A stretch of 64,000 bases of DNA from positions 41,214 to 105,213 of the forward strand of contig JAUNSV010000001.1 in the NCBI GenBank assembly GCA_030539055.1, written 5' to 3'. The stretch's first letter is position 1, and each line of letters starts with the position of its first letter. This document shows positions 27,059 through 36,134 of the stretch, piece after piece. This DNA is from Eubacteriales bacterium (lineage in GTDB: Bacteria > Bacillota > Clostridia > Lachnospirales > Lachnospiraceae). The translations under genes and the position numbers were made by a program. The notes under the pieces were generated by a model. It was not told the DNA's origin, searched no databases, and was given only the letters and a program-made list of their open reading frames with translations.

Positions 27059-27976
27059 ATGCGATTAAAACAATTAGAATATTTTATGGCTGCTGCCGAG
27101 GCAAAAAGTATTTCTCTTGCTGCAAGAAAATTATATATGGCTCAGCCACCAGTTTCTAGGCAAATATCACTATTGGAAGAAGAGCTAGGAGTAGACTTGT
27201 TTAAAAGAACAAATAAGGGTATATCACTCACTCCAGCTGGGCTTTCTTTGTTTAGGCAAGCTAAGGATTTATTTTCAGACATTAATCATATTGTTGACTC
27301 TGTAAAAAACCACAGCTCTGGTAGCTCTGGGCAAATTAAAATTGGCACAATTGCATCCAATGTGCCATATATTACAAAAAATTTGAAGGGATTTGTAGCT
27401 CAATACCCAAATATTAATATTTACTTGCGTACAGATACACCACAAGCTCTAGTAGATGATTTAGAAAATGGAAATTTGAATATTATTTTTATAAGAAAAA
27501 ATTATTATAAAAACCCAAATTTTTCTACTATAGAAATAGCAAAAAGCCAAATAGAATTAATTATGCACAAATCGCTAGACCCAAACCCAAATAAAAGAGA
27601 AGTTAATTTAAAAGACTTAAATAATATACCTATGTGTACTCTACGAACAGATGACATTTGGGGGTACTCGGAATTATTTTTAGAAGAGTGCCATAAAGTG
27701 GATTCTTTCCCAAAAATTGTATGCGAATGCTATGATACTCCATCAATAATGTCTCTTGTGCAAGCTGGAATAGGAGTAGCTTTCTTACCTAAAATGCTTC
27801 TTAATAATATGTGCATAAGTGATGAAGTTTACTCAAAACCAGTTAAAGACTTGCATATTGAATCACCTACAGTCATAATGTGGACAAATGATGCCTACCT
27901 TTCCTCTTCTGTAAAATTATTTTTGTCATTATTTGGATATAATAAAGAAAAAAATGAAGCTGGAATGTTTGAATAA
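27059..27976 (+). CDS. LysR-family transcriptional regulator
   Basis: 305 aa from the ATG 7 nt after GGAG; a TTG at 27041 gives a longer frame that is not needed. Winged-helix N-terminus (MRLKQLEYFMAAAEAKSI, residues 1-60) and a periplasmic-binding-like effector domain. Divergent from hutU, so regulation of histidine degradation by an inducer such as urocanate is likely but not demonstrated. Confidence 0.85.
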   Translation: MRLKQLEYFMAAAEAKSISLAARKLYMAQPPVSRQISLLEEELGVDLFKRTNKGISLTPAGLSLFRQAKDLFSDINHIVDSVKNHSSGSSGQIKIGTIASNVPYITKNLKGFVAQYPNINIYLRTDTPQALVDDLENGNLNIIFIRKNYYKNPNFSTIEIAKSQIELIMHKSLDPNPNKREVNLKDLNNIPMCTLRTDDIWGYSELFLEECHKVDSFPKIVCECYDTPSIMSLVQAGIGVAFLPKMLLNNMCISDEVYSKPVKDLHIESPTVIMWTNDAYLSSSVKLFLSLFGYNKEKNEAGMFE

Positions 27977-27992
27977 AAATATTTTTTTACAA

Positions 27993-28022
27993 AAAAAATG
28001 AGTGGAAAACCACTCATTTTTT
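27993..28022. terminator. Bidirectional intrinsic terminator
   Basis: AAAAAATGAGTGG (27993-28005), 4-nt loop, CCACTCATTTTTT (28010-28022), perfect arms. Ends both the LysR gene and the convergent cell-wall-binding gene. Confidence 0.9.
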
Positions 28023-28034
28023 ATTATAATAATA

Positions 28035-29915
28035 TTAATTATTCCAAGTGAAGTTCAAAGTATAAGGATTTGAAGCATTTTTATTTGTATAAATATCAAG
28101 TTCGAAATCACAATCGCCTCTTTTCTTAACATCTAATTTACCATAAACCTCTTTTCCATTCACATCTGAAGAATCTACAAGTGCTCCAGGAGTTACAGGG
28201 TATATTTTATCCATAACTGCATCTGTAAAAGGTCTAAATGTTTCTGTTGTAGCTTCATCCTTAACAGTAAATGTTTGATTTGAATATGAAACATTAGCAA
28301 AAGTTGATTTGAATTGGAAAACAGAACCATTTGATTTCCCATAATATAGTTTATCATAAGCTGTTTCATCTTGATTCTTTACAAGGCGTCCCTTTGTAAC
28401 AACACCTGTGTAAGAAGAATATCTTACTTCACAAGTTACTATTCTAACAAAACTAGAATCAGCACCTAATACCCAATAGTTGCCATCTCCATCTTTCTTG
28501 AAGCCTGGTTTTGTAGCTGCTTTTGCACCAGCACTCGTAACAACTATTAAATTTTCTGAATCTTTATCTACTTTGTATGGAGTAGTAGTGCTTGATGTAG
28601 CATATACTATACCATACTTGATATCCTTATCTGCTTTAAGAAGAAGACCATTTGTGTAATATTTCTTTTGAGATGATTTATATCCTTTGAATCCACCATT
28701 GTTGTCTGATACAAAAGTGTATGTGTCATCAGCAAAATCAATATTTATAGTACCTGTTTGTCTCTCACCATTTGATACAAAATAATGTACTTTATAATTT
28801 CCAGTTACATCAACAGTCAAAGTACCATTAGGTTGGTCTTTTGTTCTTCTTGTATTTAATTTTGTTAAATCATATCCATTTGTGTAATCTAGATTTATTG
28901 TGTTGTAAAATTCTCCTTTTTCATCTACAATTACTAGACCTGTTTTCATTATACCTTTTTTATCGAATGCATAATATTTTGAGTTTACTTTCTTAATTCC
29001 ATTTACATAATATTCTCCAGAAGAACCAGCATAGAACCATCTATACTCTTCATCTTTTGAATCTTCTTCATCAATATCTTTATCAGGAACTTCATATATC
29101 CAGCCTTTCTTTACCAAATGACCATCATTCTCATCTGAATAATATTTCTTTGTTACTGTATTAGACCATGTATTTTCGTTAAGATCTTGCCAACCTGTTT
29201 GCATTACACCATTTTCATCGAATAAGTATGTTTTGCCATTAATCTTCTTTGTTGTGTTATTTCCTGAATTCTTTTCACAATTAGTGTTGAAGTATACCCA
29301 TACTACATCAAGGTCTGAGTATTCATCTGCTACAGCACCATCTGTGTATGTGTGCCAACCTGTACGAAGAACACCATCGTTCTCTCCACCACCATAGAAA
29401 AGTGCATCTTTGAAAGGATCATCCTCATCCTCGCTTATTACTTCGCCTGATCCGTTAATCCAACCTGTAAGCATTTGACCATACTCGTTAAATGCATATT
29501 TTTTTCCATCAATAGTTTTCTTTGTGTAACCAGTTGTTGCTTTGTATGCTTTACCATTTGATTGGAAGTAGTACCAATATGCTGATGGAGGGTTATCTGT
29601 GTTTGTGTTAGAAACTACAGAAGGATCTACAGCTACCCATGTGTTTACTACCATTGCTCCGTTTGAACCAAAGTAGTAGTTATTGTTTGAATAATCTTCT
29701 ACAAATGTATCTGTTACCATTGCTCCATCTTCTCCAAGATAAAACTTTGATGAACCAGATGCTTGAATAGTATTTGTTACATATTCTCCATTTGCATCTT
29801 CATAATACCAGCGACCGTTTACTTGAACCCAGCCTCTTGCTAATGTAGCAATTGCGCCAAGTGTAAGAAGTGCTGCTGCTGCTAATATAACAGCTAATTT
29901 TGTTTGCTTTCTCAT
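28035..29915 (-). CDS. Secreted protein with choline/cell-wall-binding-type repeats
   Basis: 626 aa from the second Met, which has AAGGAG 10 nt upstream (the first ATG is too close). Signal peptide (AAAALLTLGAIATLA), then repeats of the aromatic-Gly cell-wall-binding type, such as GWVQVNGRWYYEDANGEYV, YYFGSNGAMVVNTWV and KTYLFDENGVMQTGW, through about residue 330, then a 290-residue C-terminal region with no known fold. No catalytic motif seen. Such repeats bind choline or other wall polymers. Tandem paralogue of the gene at 30044. Confidence 0.75.
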   Translation of the reverse strand: MRKQTKLAVILAAAALLTLGAIATLARGWVQVNGRWYYEDANGEYVTNTIQASGSSKFYLGEDGAMVTDTFVEDYSNNNYYFGSNGAMVVNTWVAVDPSVVSNTNTDNPPSAYWYYFQSNGKAYKATTGYTKKTIDGKKYAFNEYGQMLTGWINGSGEVISEDEDDPFKDALFYGGGENDGVLRTGWHTYTDGAVADEYSDLDVVWVYFNTNCEKNSGNNTTKKINGKTYLFDENGVMQTGWQDLNENTWSNTVTKKYYSDENDGHLVKKGWIYEVPDKDIDEEDSKDEEYRWFYAGSSGEYYVNGIKKVNSKYYAFDKKGIMKTGLVIVDEKGEFYNTINLDYTNGYDLTKLNTRRTKDQPNGTLTVDVTGNYKVHYFVSNGERQTGTINIDFADDTYTFVSDNNGGFKGYKSSQKKYYTNGLLLKADKDIKYGIVYATSSTTTPYKVDKDSENLIVVTSAGAKAATKPGFKKDGDGNYWVLGADSSFVRIVTCEVRYSSYTGVVTKGRLVKNQDETAYDKLYYGKSNGSVFQFKSTFANVSYSNQTFTVKDEATTETFRPFTDAVMDKIYPVTPGALVDSSDVNGKEVYGKLDVKKRGDCDFELDIYTNKNASNPYTLNFTWNN

Positions 29916-29974
29916 TAATTGCATTCTCCTTTTATTTTTCTTAACTGTGCAATATAAAACACAGCCTTGAAGCT

Positions 29975-30003
29975 ATTATATAATAGCAAAAGCTGTGTTA
30001 CAA
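29975..30003 (-). promoter_or_regulatory. Promoter overlapping a palindrome, upstream of the cell-wall-binding gene
   Basis: TTGTAA (29998-30003), 17-bp spacer, TATAAT (29975-29980) on the minus strand. The -10 sits inside a perfect 16-bp palindrome GCTATTATATAATAGC (29972-29987), itself framed by 8-bp arms AACACAGC/GCTGTGTT (29958-29965, 29992-29999). The outer arm can instead pair with CTGTG at 29945-29949, so alternative structures are possible. Confidence 0.6.
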
Positions 30004-30043
30004 TGGACAAAGTCTGTCATTTTCTTACAATTTTCTGTTGAAT

Positions 30044-31927
30044 TTATGGGTCCTCACTGGTTGTACTACTCCAATAAAAATTTAGTGCATACTCTGTGCC
30101 TTGAGGTATATATTCGTAATTACCATTATTTCTATCTGTAGAACAATACAAACCATAAATGTCTTTATTATTTGTTGGTACTTCATTACCATTTATGTCT
30201 GTTGTTATGCTCCAAAATGATTTGTACATACTTGTTGATCTATTTGGGTCTGTAACAACAGTAAAATCTGATTTGAATTGCCAATTTGATTCCTTATTTA
30301 CACTTTTTTTGTATCTTATAGGTACAGTGAATATTTTCCTGAATTGTGAGTGTTCATCTATAACCCAATAGTATCCATTATTATCTTTTTTTATTGTATT
30401 TGCACTTGTAAGCCTTTGCCCAGATGTATTTACTACAAAAAGGCGTGGAATATTGCCAGCGAAAGAATCTGAATATTCAATTTGCCTAAAGTTATTATCA
30501 TTTATTTTGTATGCTACATTTGATGGAGAAGCTTGCCCATCGCAAGCTATGCCAAACTTATCATCTTGAGATGCTTTTAATAAAATACCACCATCGTATT
30601 GTTTTTTTGTTTTAGATTTATATCCCTCGTAAGAACCTTGTTTGTCGCCTGTGTATGAAAATTCACCATCTGTAAAACTTAATTTAACTTCTATTTTATC
30701 TGCAAGTGAACCTTGCTTTTCATTCACAAAATCTTCTGTGTAAAAATAAAATATGCTATCTAAACCCTGCCTTACTTTTTGCAATTCTCCATTTGTATCA
30801 TATATGTATTTATCATTAGTTGTAGATTTTCCATTCCTATATATAATATATTTTGATGATTCATTTCTTTCTATATCTATAGTGTATAAGTAAGAATAAA
30901 CATTATCTCCCGTTCTTGGTCCAAATACTACAAGCCCAGTTTGCATTATTCCATTTATATCAAAAGCATAATATTTTGAATCTATTTTTTTTATTTGAGA
31001 TGTTGTTATAGAGCCTTGAGAGTCTAAATAAAACCATCTTTCTGTATCTGACAAATAATCATTATTGTTTAACATAGTTGATGGTACAGCATACACCCAA
31101 GTTTTCTTTTGCAAATTACCATCTTCTTCTTTTGCATAATACTTTCCCTCTGCATTCTTGCTTCCTTGCACAGATTGAACTAAATCTTGCCAGCCAGATA
31201 GCATTACACCATTTGAGTCAAAAGCATAAGTGTTATTTGATATTTTTTTTGTAGTATAATCTTGTTGAGAAGTATTTTTTGTTTTTTCTCCTGTATTTTC
31301 ATTGAAGTATAACCATATGTATGATAGATCTAAATACTCTTCAAGAAAAGTTCCAGTATCAACTTGATACCAGCCTGTTCTTATAATCCCATCATCTTCG
31401 TTTCCACAATAGTATAAAGCATCTACAAATGGGTTCTCTTCTTCATTTAAAATATTGCCACTTGAGTCCACATAACCATATAGTCTTCTTCCTTGTTCAT
31501 CAAACAAATACCTTTGACCATCTATAGTTTTTTTGACTATACCATTGTTTGCTCTGTATGCTTTGCCATTTGGACCAAAATAAAAATAAAAATATCCTGG
31601 AGGATTTTGACCTGGGTCTCTAAGTAAAATTGGATCCACACTAACCCAAGCATTTTTTACCATAGCACCATTTGAACCAAAATAATAAGTAGAACCAAGG
31701 TAATCCTCTATAAGAGTATCTGTTACCATAGCACCTACTTCATTCAAATAAAATTTTTCTTCGCCAGATGTCATTATAGTTTCTGTAACAAAATTATCAT
31801 CATTATCTTGATAAAACCAATATCCATCTACTTGTATCCAGCCTCTTGCATAAGAATTAATATAAAATAAAGCCATAAAAATTAACATTATAGCGAATAT
31901 TTTTTTTATTGAAAAAACTTTTATCAT
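30044..31927 (-). CDS. Second secreted cell-wall-binding-repeat protein (paralogue)
   Basis: 627 aa from the Met preceded by AGGAGA (7-nt spacing); a Met 6 codons earlier overlaps this ribosome site. Hydrophobic signal (KKIFAIMLIFMALFYINSYA), then repeats closely parallel to those at 28035: GWIQVDGYWFYQDNDDNFV, TYYFGSNGAMVKNAWV, NTYAFDSNGVMLSGW. The two proteins align over their whole length, ending with YALNFYW versus YTLNFTW. A recent duplication with divergence. Probably wall-attached; substrate or partner unknown. Confidence 0.72.
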   Translation of the reverse strand: MIKVFSIKKIFAIMLIFMALFYINSYARGWIQVDGYWFYQDNDDNFVTETIMTSGEEKFYLNEVGAMVTDTLIEDYLGSTYYFGSNGAMVKNAWVSVDPILLRDPGQNPPGYFYFYFGPNGKAYRANNGIVKKTIDGQRYLFDEQGRRLYGYVDSSGNILNEEENPFVDALYYCGNEDDGIIRTGWYQVDTGTFLEEYLDLSYIWLYFNENTGEKTKNTSQQDYTTKKISNNTYAFDSNGVMLSGWQDLVQSVQGSKNAEGKYYAKEEDGNLQKKTWVYAVPSTMLNNNDYLSDTERWFYLDSQGSITTSQIKKIDSKYYAFDINGIMQTGLVVFGPRTGDNVYSYLYTIDIERNESSKYIIYRNGKSTTNDKYIYDTNGELQKVRQGLDSIFYFYTEDFVNEKQGSLADKIEVKLSFTDGEFSYTGDKQGSYEGYKSKTKKQYDGGILLKASQDDKFGIACDGQASPSNVAYKINDNNFRQIEYSDSFAGNIPRLFVVNTSGQRLTSANTIKKDNNGYYWVIDEHSQFRKIFTVPIRYKKSVNKESNWQFKSDFTVVTDPNRSTSMYKSFWSITTDINGNEVPTNNKDIYGLYCSTDRNNGNYEYIPQGTEYALNFYWSSTTSEDP

Positions 31928-31956
31928 AAACTCTTCTCCTAACATAAATTATGATT

Positions 31957-31985
31957 ATTGTACTATTTTTAATATAATAAAGCAA
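31957..31985 (-). promoter_or_regulatory. Promoter of the second cell-wall-binding gene
   Basis: TTGCTT (31980-31985), 17-bp spacer, TACAAT (31957-31962), minus strand. Confidence 0.55.
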
Positions 31986-31996
31986 GTATTTTTTTC

Positions 31997-32025
31997 TTTC
32001 ATTTTACTTTAAATTATAGTATAAT
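31997..32025 (+). promoter_or_regulatory. Promoter placed 10 nt before the exported-protein gene start
   Basis: TTTCAT (31997-32002), 17-bp spacer, TATAAT (32020-32025). Only 10 nt separate the -10 from the ATG at 32036, and no Shine-Dalgarno is present, so the mRNA would be leaderless or nearly so. Confidence 0.55.
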
Positions 32026-32035
32026 TGATTGGGTT

Positions 32036-32626
32036 ATGAATAATAAAAATAAAAAAATTAAAAAAAATAATATAAAAAATTTTATACTTTTGTTTTTTAT
32101 TTTTTTTGTTGTAAATATAAACTTTTTCTCTTTTTGTAGTGATTTGATTAGACCTAATCAAGAAAATGCTATAGCTATAACAATAGAAGAAAGTGAAGAA
32201 GAAATTACGCACCAAAAATATAAAAGTATAATAAGGCAAAGTGGTACAGATATAAATATTCAAAATCATAATTTTTTATCTACTATTTATGATATATATA
32301 ATAATTATGATTATTACAAAAATAAAACTATTCATCTTGAGGGTTTAATTAGTAAATATGAATCAAATGATGGAAGAATAAGGTCTTATGTGATATATAG
32401 GAATGGACCAGGCTGTTGCGAGGGAGACACATGGGCTGGTTTTTTACTTGATTTTGATAATAATGATAATTTAACATTTAAACAAGGCGACTGGGCAAGA
32501 GTTAGTGGAAAAATTAATATTGTAAATGATAATGGCAATTCTTATTTTTATTTGAAAATAAAAGATATAAGTCTTGTTAGTGATTCTTATAGAAAGCAAG
32601 AAGTAGTTTATTGGGAGGGGTATTAA
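32036..32626 (+). CDS. Exported protein with DUF1980-like C-terminal domain
   Basis: 196 aa. Lys/Asn-rich start, one membrane or signal segment (about 17-34), then a beta-rich domain including NGPGCCEGDTWAGFLLDFD, which resembles the C-terminal OB-fold-like domain of YcgQ/TIGR03943 permease subunits (double Cys, then an LLD strand). The membrane permease part is absent. The last codons GGG AGG GG form the ribosome site of the frameshifted gene that follows by 1 nt. Confidence 0.5.
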   Translation: MNNKNKKIKKNNIKNFILLFFIFFVVNINFFSFCSDLIRPNQENAIAITIEESEEEITHQKYKSIIRQSGTDINIQNHNFLSTIYDIYNNYDYYKNKTIHLEGLISKYESNDGRIRSYVIYRNGPGCCEGDTWAGFLLDFDNNDNLTFKQGDWARVSGKINIVNDNGNSYFYLKIKDISLVSDSYRKQEVVYWEGY

Positions 32627-32627
32627 G

Positions 32628-33663
32628 TTGAAAAATTTAATTTTTTTATGGAGTAAGAAATATAATATCATTTTTTTATTTACTTTCTTATTTACTATTT
32701 TTAAAAACAAATTATGCATTATCTACTACTTCACTTGCAAGTGTTAGTGATATAGAAGAAACAACAAACATTCAAAGTGATTATGATACAACAAATGAGC
32801 TTGATACAATTAATGAAACATTACAAAGTAATATAGATGCATTATCATTAGAAGAAAAAAATATTTATTTTGGTACTGGATTATATGGAATCTCTGATTA
32901 CACTCCATATAATAAAAGTGAAAAAAAAGAAAACTATGGAAAAATTATAAATGAGTATTACTCTTGTGCTTTAATATTGAATAATAAAAATGTAGTTGAG
33001 CAAATTCAATTTGACCATATAAATTTTAGAGTAGATTATAGTTTATCAAATTTATATTTTAATAATACTGGCTTAAGTGAAACAAAAAAATTAATTAGTG
33101 ATAAACAAAAGAGTGGCACGAATTTTTCATTATCTGATGGTTCTAAAATAGATATAATAGCTTTAGAAAAAAAATTGATAGAAATAGGTGATTTTGATGA
33201 TATTATGAAATATTTGAATAAGGACGCATACAAAATGCTTCCACTACTTGCTTGCTTTAGCGAAGCATATACAAATGCAAAATCAAATGAACAAATACAA
33301 AATGGATTTCTTGGTTCTTTTTTGTATAGTGATATAAGAAACAGAGAAAATTTAAATTTAAATAGCAATACTTATTTTGCATCTATCATTATAAATAAAA
33401 ATAAAAAAATAAATAAAAGTAATATTAAACAAATAATTATAAATGAAAAAATAAATGAAGTTGGTATGCTTAATAATAGAGAAAAAACTATAGATTATAC
33501 ATCTACAGAAAATGAAGAGCATAATAAAAACTTACTCTCTTTTGAGAATTTATCGATTGAAGAATTTATTTATAAAATATCAAATGATACAAATTATAAT
33601 GATACAAACTTTCAATATTTGTATGCACTAGGTAAAGCTATGTTAAAAGCAATTAATCATTAA
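32628..33663 (+). pseudogene. Frameshifted exported protein of unknown family
   Basis: A TTG at 32628 has an ideal ribosome site (GGGAGGGG, 7-nt spacing) and codes a signal-like start (MKNLIFLWSKKYNIIFLFTF). In this frame translation stops after about 40 codons. In the +1 frame the sequence is open from 32641 to 33663 and carries a signal-peptide end (TNYALS) and a 300-residue product, but has no ATG, GTG or TTG until a TTG at 32977. Joining the frames gives one coherent 345-residue exported protein. Two runs of seven T (32641-32647, 32671-32677) lie near the likely break. The mature part has no recognised domain. It overlaps the hydantoinase gene tail to tail by 11 nt. Confidence 0.6.
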
Positions 33664-35050
33664 AAAAATATGTTTTTTTTCTTTTAATAAATGTGCCTTG
33701 TGGTTCATCAAGTACTTTTGTATCTTTTACTACTTCCTTTCCTCTCAAATACACATCTTCTACTATACCATTTACAACTCTTCCCTCGTAAGCACAATAA
33801 TCTGATTTTGAAATTTGAGTTTTTACACTCAATTTTCTTTTTTTGTGTGTGTTAAATACTACTAAGTCTGCATCGTAACCCTCTTCTATATAACCTTTTC
33901 TGTCCGATAAGCCATAAATGTCTGCTGGATTCTCAGATAATAATTCACTCATTGTTTGTAAATCTATATTTTTTTTGTGTACGCCCTCATCATATATTAT
34001 TTCTGCTCTATACTCTACTAAATTCATGCCACCAGGTATTTTCCTATAATCTTCTTTACCCATTCTTTTTTGCTCTAAAGTAAAAGCACAATGATCTGTA
34101 GCTATAGTATCTATTTCTCCATCTTTTATTGCATCCCAAAGTGCTTCTACATCTTCTTTTTCTCTTATTGGAGGAGCACAAATATATTTTGATATTTCAT
34201 CAAAATTTTGATTTCTAATATTAAACATATCTGTATCAAAAGTTAAATACTGTGGGCAAGTTTCTACATATACTAATACACCCTTTTCTCGCATTCTTCT
34301 TATTTCATCTAAAGACTCTCTGCAAGTAGTATGAACAGCAATAATAGGTGCATCAAGTATTTTTGCCATATACATAACTCTATTTAATGCCTCTGCTTCT
34401 ACTTCTGGTGGTCTTGATATCATATGACAATATGGTAGTTTTAAGTCGTTTTTATCTTGTCCTATAGCCATTTTAAATGCTTCTATTATTCCAGCATTCT
34501 CACAATGTATGCCAGCAATGCCTCCCTCATCGTAAATCGCACATAAAGCCAAAAATAAGTCTTTATCATTTAAAGCTACATCATAAGTCATATACAATTT
34601 AAATGAAGTAATCCCCTCACGAATCATTTTTTTACACTCTTCAAGTTGATTTTTACTTATATCAGAAATTGACATATGAAAAGAGTAATCACAAAATGTG
34701 CCTTTGCTTGCTTTTTTCTTCCAATTATTTAAAGCTTCTTTTAGAGTTTCATTTTTGTATTGAGATGCATAATCTATAATTGTAGTTGTACCACCACGGA
34801 TTGCTGCTTTAGTGCCACTATAAAAATCATCAATAGTTGTAGTATTTGCTACAGATAAATCAAAATGTGTGTGTGCATCTATAAAGCCAGCAAAAAGATA
34901 TTTGCCACTTATATCATTTATTTTGTAGTTTGACTTCTCTTTAATATTATTAGAAATCTTTTCTATTTTCCCAGTTTCTTCATTTATTAATACATCTTTT
35001 TTTACTATTTCTTCAGATGAAACTAATTTACCGTTTTTTAATAGAATCAT
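33653..35050 (-). CDS. Dihydropyrimidinase/hydantoinase-family amidohydrolase
   Basis: 465 aa binuclear-metal amidohydrolase. H60/H62 in GFIDAHTH, a carboxylated Lys in SFKLYMTYD, and GIHCEN, AVHTTC and ATDHCAF metal or catalytic motifs in order, as in D-hydantoinase (HyuA). In purine fermentation gene sets a HyuA of this type accompanies xanthine dehydrogenase and carbamate kinase. Opens cyclic amides such as dihydropyrimidines or hydantoins; true substrate unknown. Overlaps the kinase gene upstream by 23 nt. Confidence 0.85.
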   Translation of the reverse strand: MILLKNGKLVSSEEIVKKDVLINEETGKIEKISNNIKEKSNYKINDISGKYLFAGFIDAHTHFDLSVANTTTIDDFYSGTKAAIRGGTTTIIDYASQYKNETLKEALNNWKKKASKGTFCDYSFHMSISDISKNQLEECKKMIREGITSFKLYMTYDVALNDKDLFLALCAIYDEGGIAGIHCENAGIIEAFKMAIGQDKNDLKLPYCHMISRPPEVEAEALNRVMYMAKILDAPIIAVHTTCRESLDEIRRMREKGVLVYVETCPQYLTFDTDMFNIRNQNFDEISKYICAPPIREKEDVEALWDAIKDGEIDTIATDHCAFTLEQKRMGKEDYRKIPGGMNLVEYRAEIIYDEGVHKKNIDLQTMSELLSENPADIYGLSDRKGYIEEGYDADLVVFNTHKKRKLSVKTQISKSDYCAYEGRVVNGIVEDVYLRGKEVVKDTKVLDEPQGTFIKRKKTYFFND

Positions 35051-35933
35051 GTTTTTCTCCTTTTTCGCTCTCTAGTAGTTTTTCAAGTGGTTTATCTAAA
35101 ATAATTTGCTTTCGTTCATTAAGCATTGTTTTGTAAAATGTCTTTTGTAAATCTGAAATGTACTCTATATTATCAATTAGAATATTAATTTTACTCATAT
35201 CGAGTCTTGGTACTATTCTTTTAAGTGCTTCGTTACATTCTTTATTTTTTAGTGAAGAAATGAAATCAAAGTAATTTATGCGTGTTCCATTTATAGTTAT
35301 TTTTGATACTGGAATATTATATATCCTAGTATTTCGTTCTCCTTGATTCTCAAGAACCATTTGCATTATTGTATCATCTGCTTGTGGGTACAATGAACTT
35401 GCACAATCAAAAACTGGTGCTAAAACTGCACTATCTAATTCCTCATTGTATAAAAGTCCCCAGTTTCCATTGTGTCTGTCCCAGTTTCCAATTAAAGCAT
35501 CCACAATAAACATATCCCAAAATCTTTGATTTACTTCAACTGGGTCTAAAAGCATTTGATTGTCAATAGAATACAACATATCTTCTAGTTCTGTTCCAAA
35601 ACCATTTTCAGATGAATCAATCACTGTATTTTTTAAAGCAGCAAAACTTTTAATTTTCCACTCTTTACTTTCAAAATCTTTACATGCTACACAAGCATTA
35701 CCTTTATATGTGCCAAGTATAGTTTCTTGCACGGGAACATCTACTTGCTCAAAAATATGACATCCAATATATTCAGAAACACAACTGATTGTATAGTGCA
35801 TATCGATATTTTTCTTTGCTATTTGAGGTTGTTTTATCATATACCAAGCACCATTATACATTACAGCAAATTTTTTTCCGTTTGCTCCATCGAATGGTTT
35901 ACTTCGTTTTAAACAATTTGAAAAATCAACCAT
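35028..35933 (-). CDS. HipA/CtkA-like protein kinase
   Basis: 301 aa. HipA-type C-lobe motifs: catalytic loop NWDRHNGNWGLL (D152, H154, N157) and metal-binding APVFDCASS (D176); a likely ATP Lys at K34. It lacks the HipB antitoxin partner and the HipA N-terminal domain, so it is a compact single-protein kinase of the CtkA-like group rather than a classical toxin. Its 3' end overlaps the hydantoinase by 23 nt, giving coupled expression, which is an unexpected pairing. Shine-Dalgarno AAGGAG is present. Confidence 0.65.
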   Translation of the reverse strand: MVDFSNCLKRSKPFDGANGKKFAVMYNGAWYMIKQPQIAKKNIDMHYTISCVSEYIGCHIFEQVDVPVQETILGTYKGNACVACKDFESKEWKIKSFAALKNTVIDSSENGFGTELEDMLYSIDNQMLLDPVEVNQRFWDMFIVDALIGNWDRHNGNWGLLYNEELDSAVLAPVFDCASSLYPQADDTIMQMVLENQGERNTRIYNIPVSKITINGTRINYFDFISSLKNKECNEALKRIVPRLDMSKINILIDNIEYISDLQKTFYKTMLNERKQIILDKPLEKLLESEKGEKHDSIKKR

Positions 35934-35994
35934 TTTCTTTACACTCCTTTCTTTAAAAATATTATAAACTGTAATTATAATATTTTCAAGTAAG

Positions 35995-36027
35995 AAAAAA
36001 GGACACTTCTTTAGAAGTGTCCTTTTT
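35995..36027 (-). terminator. Intrinsic terminator after carbamate kinase
   Basis: Perfect 10-bp arms GGACACTTCT (36001-36010) and AGAAGTGTCC (36013-36022) with flanking A and T runs. Lies 108 bp after the arcC stop, before the HipA-like gene. The 107 bp between it and arcC hold no convincing gene. Confidence 0.9.
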
Positions 36028-36134
36028 CCACTTTATTCTAAGGGGGCATTTATGAAAAATTGTAAGTATATAATAATAGGGGAGTATGTATATTATAAAA
36101 AAGAACTTTGAATATTGTGTGAATTATAAATTAA

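Noticed and set aside
28035-31927. CRISPR-like spaced repeats
   Set aside because: The periodicity comes from coding cell-wall-binding repeats, with diverged units and an open frame.
32036-33663. Intact two-gene unit beginning at TTG 32977
   Set aside because: That start lacks a ribosome site and omits the signal sequence; the frameshift model fits better.
35028-35933. HipBA toxin-antitoxin module
   Set aside because: No HipB-like helix-turn-helix gene adjacent and no HipA N-terminal domain, so it was called a single kinase.
36052-36111. 19-codon plus-strand frame with AAGGGGG before its ATG
   Set aside because: Very short, no promoter seen apart from the terminator region, and no known relative; may be a chance frame.
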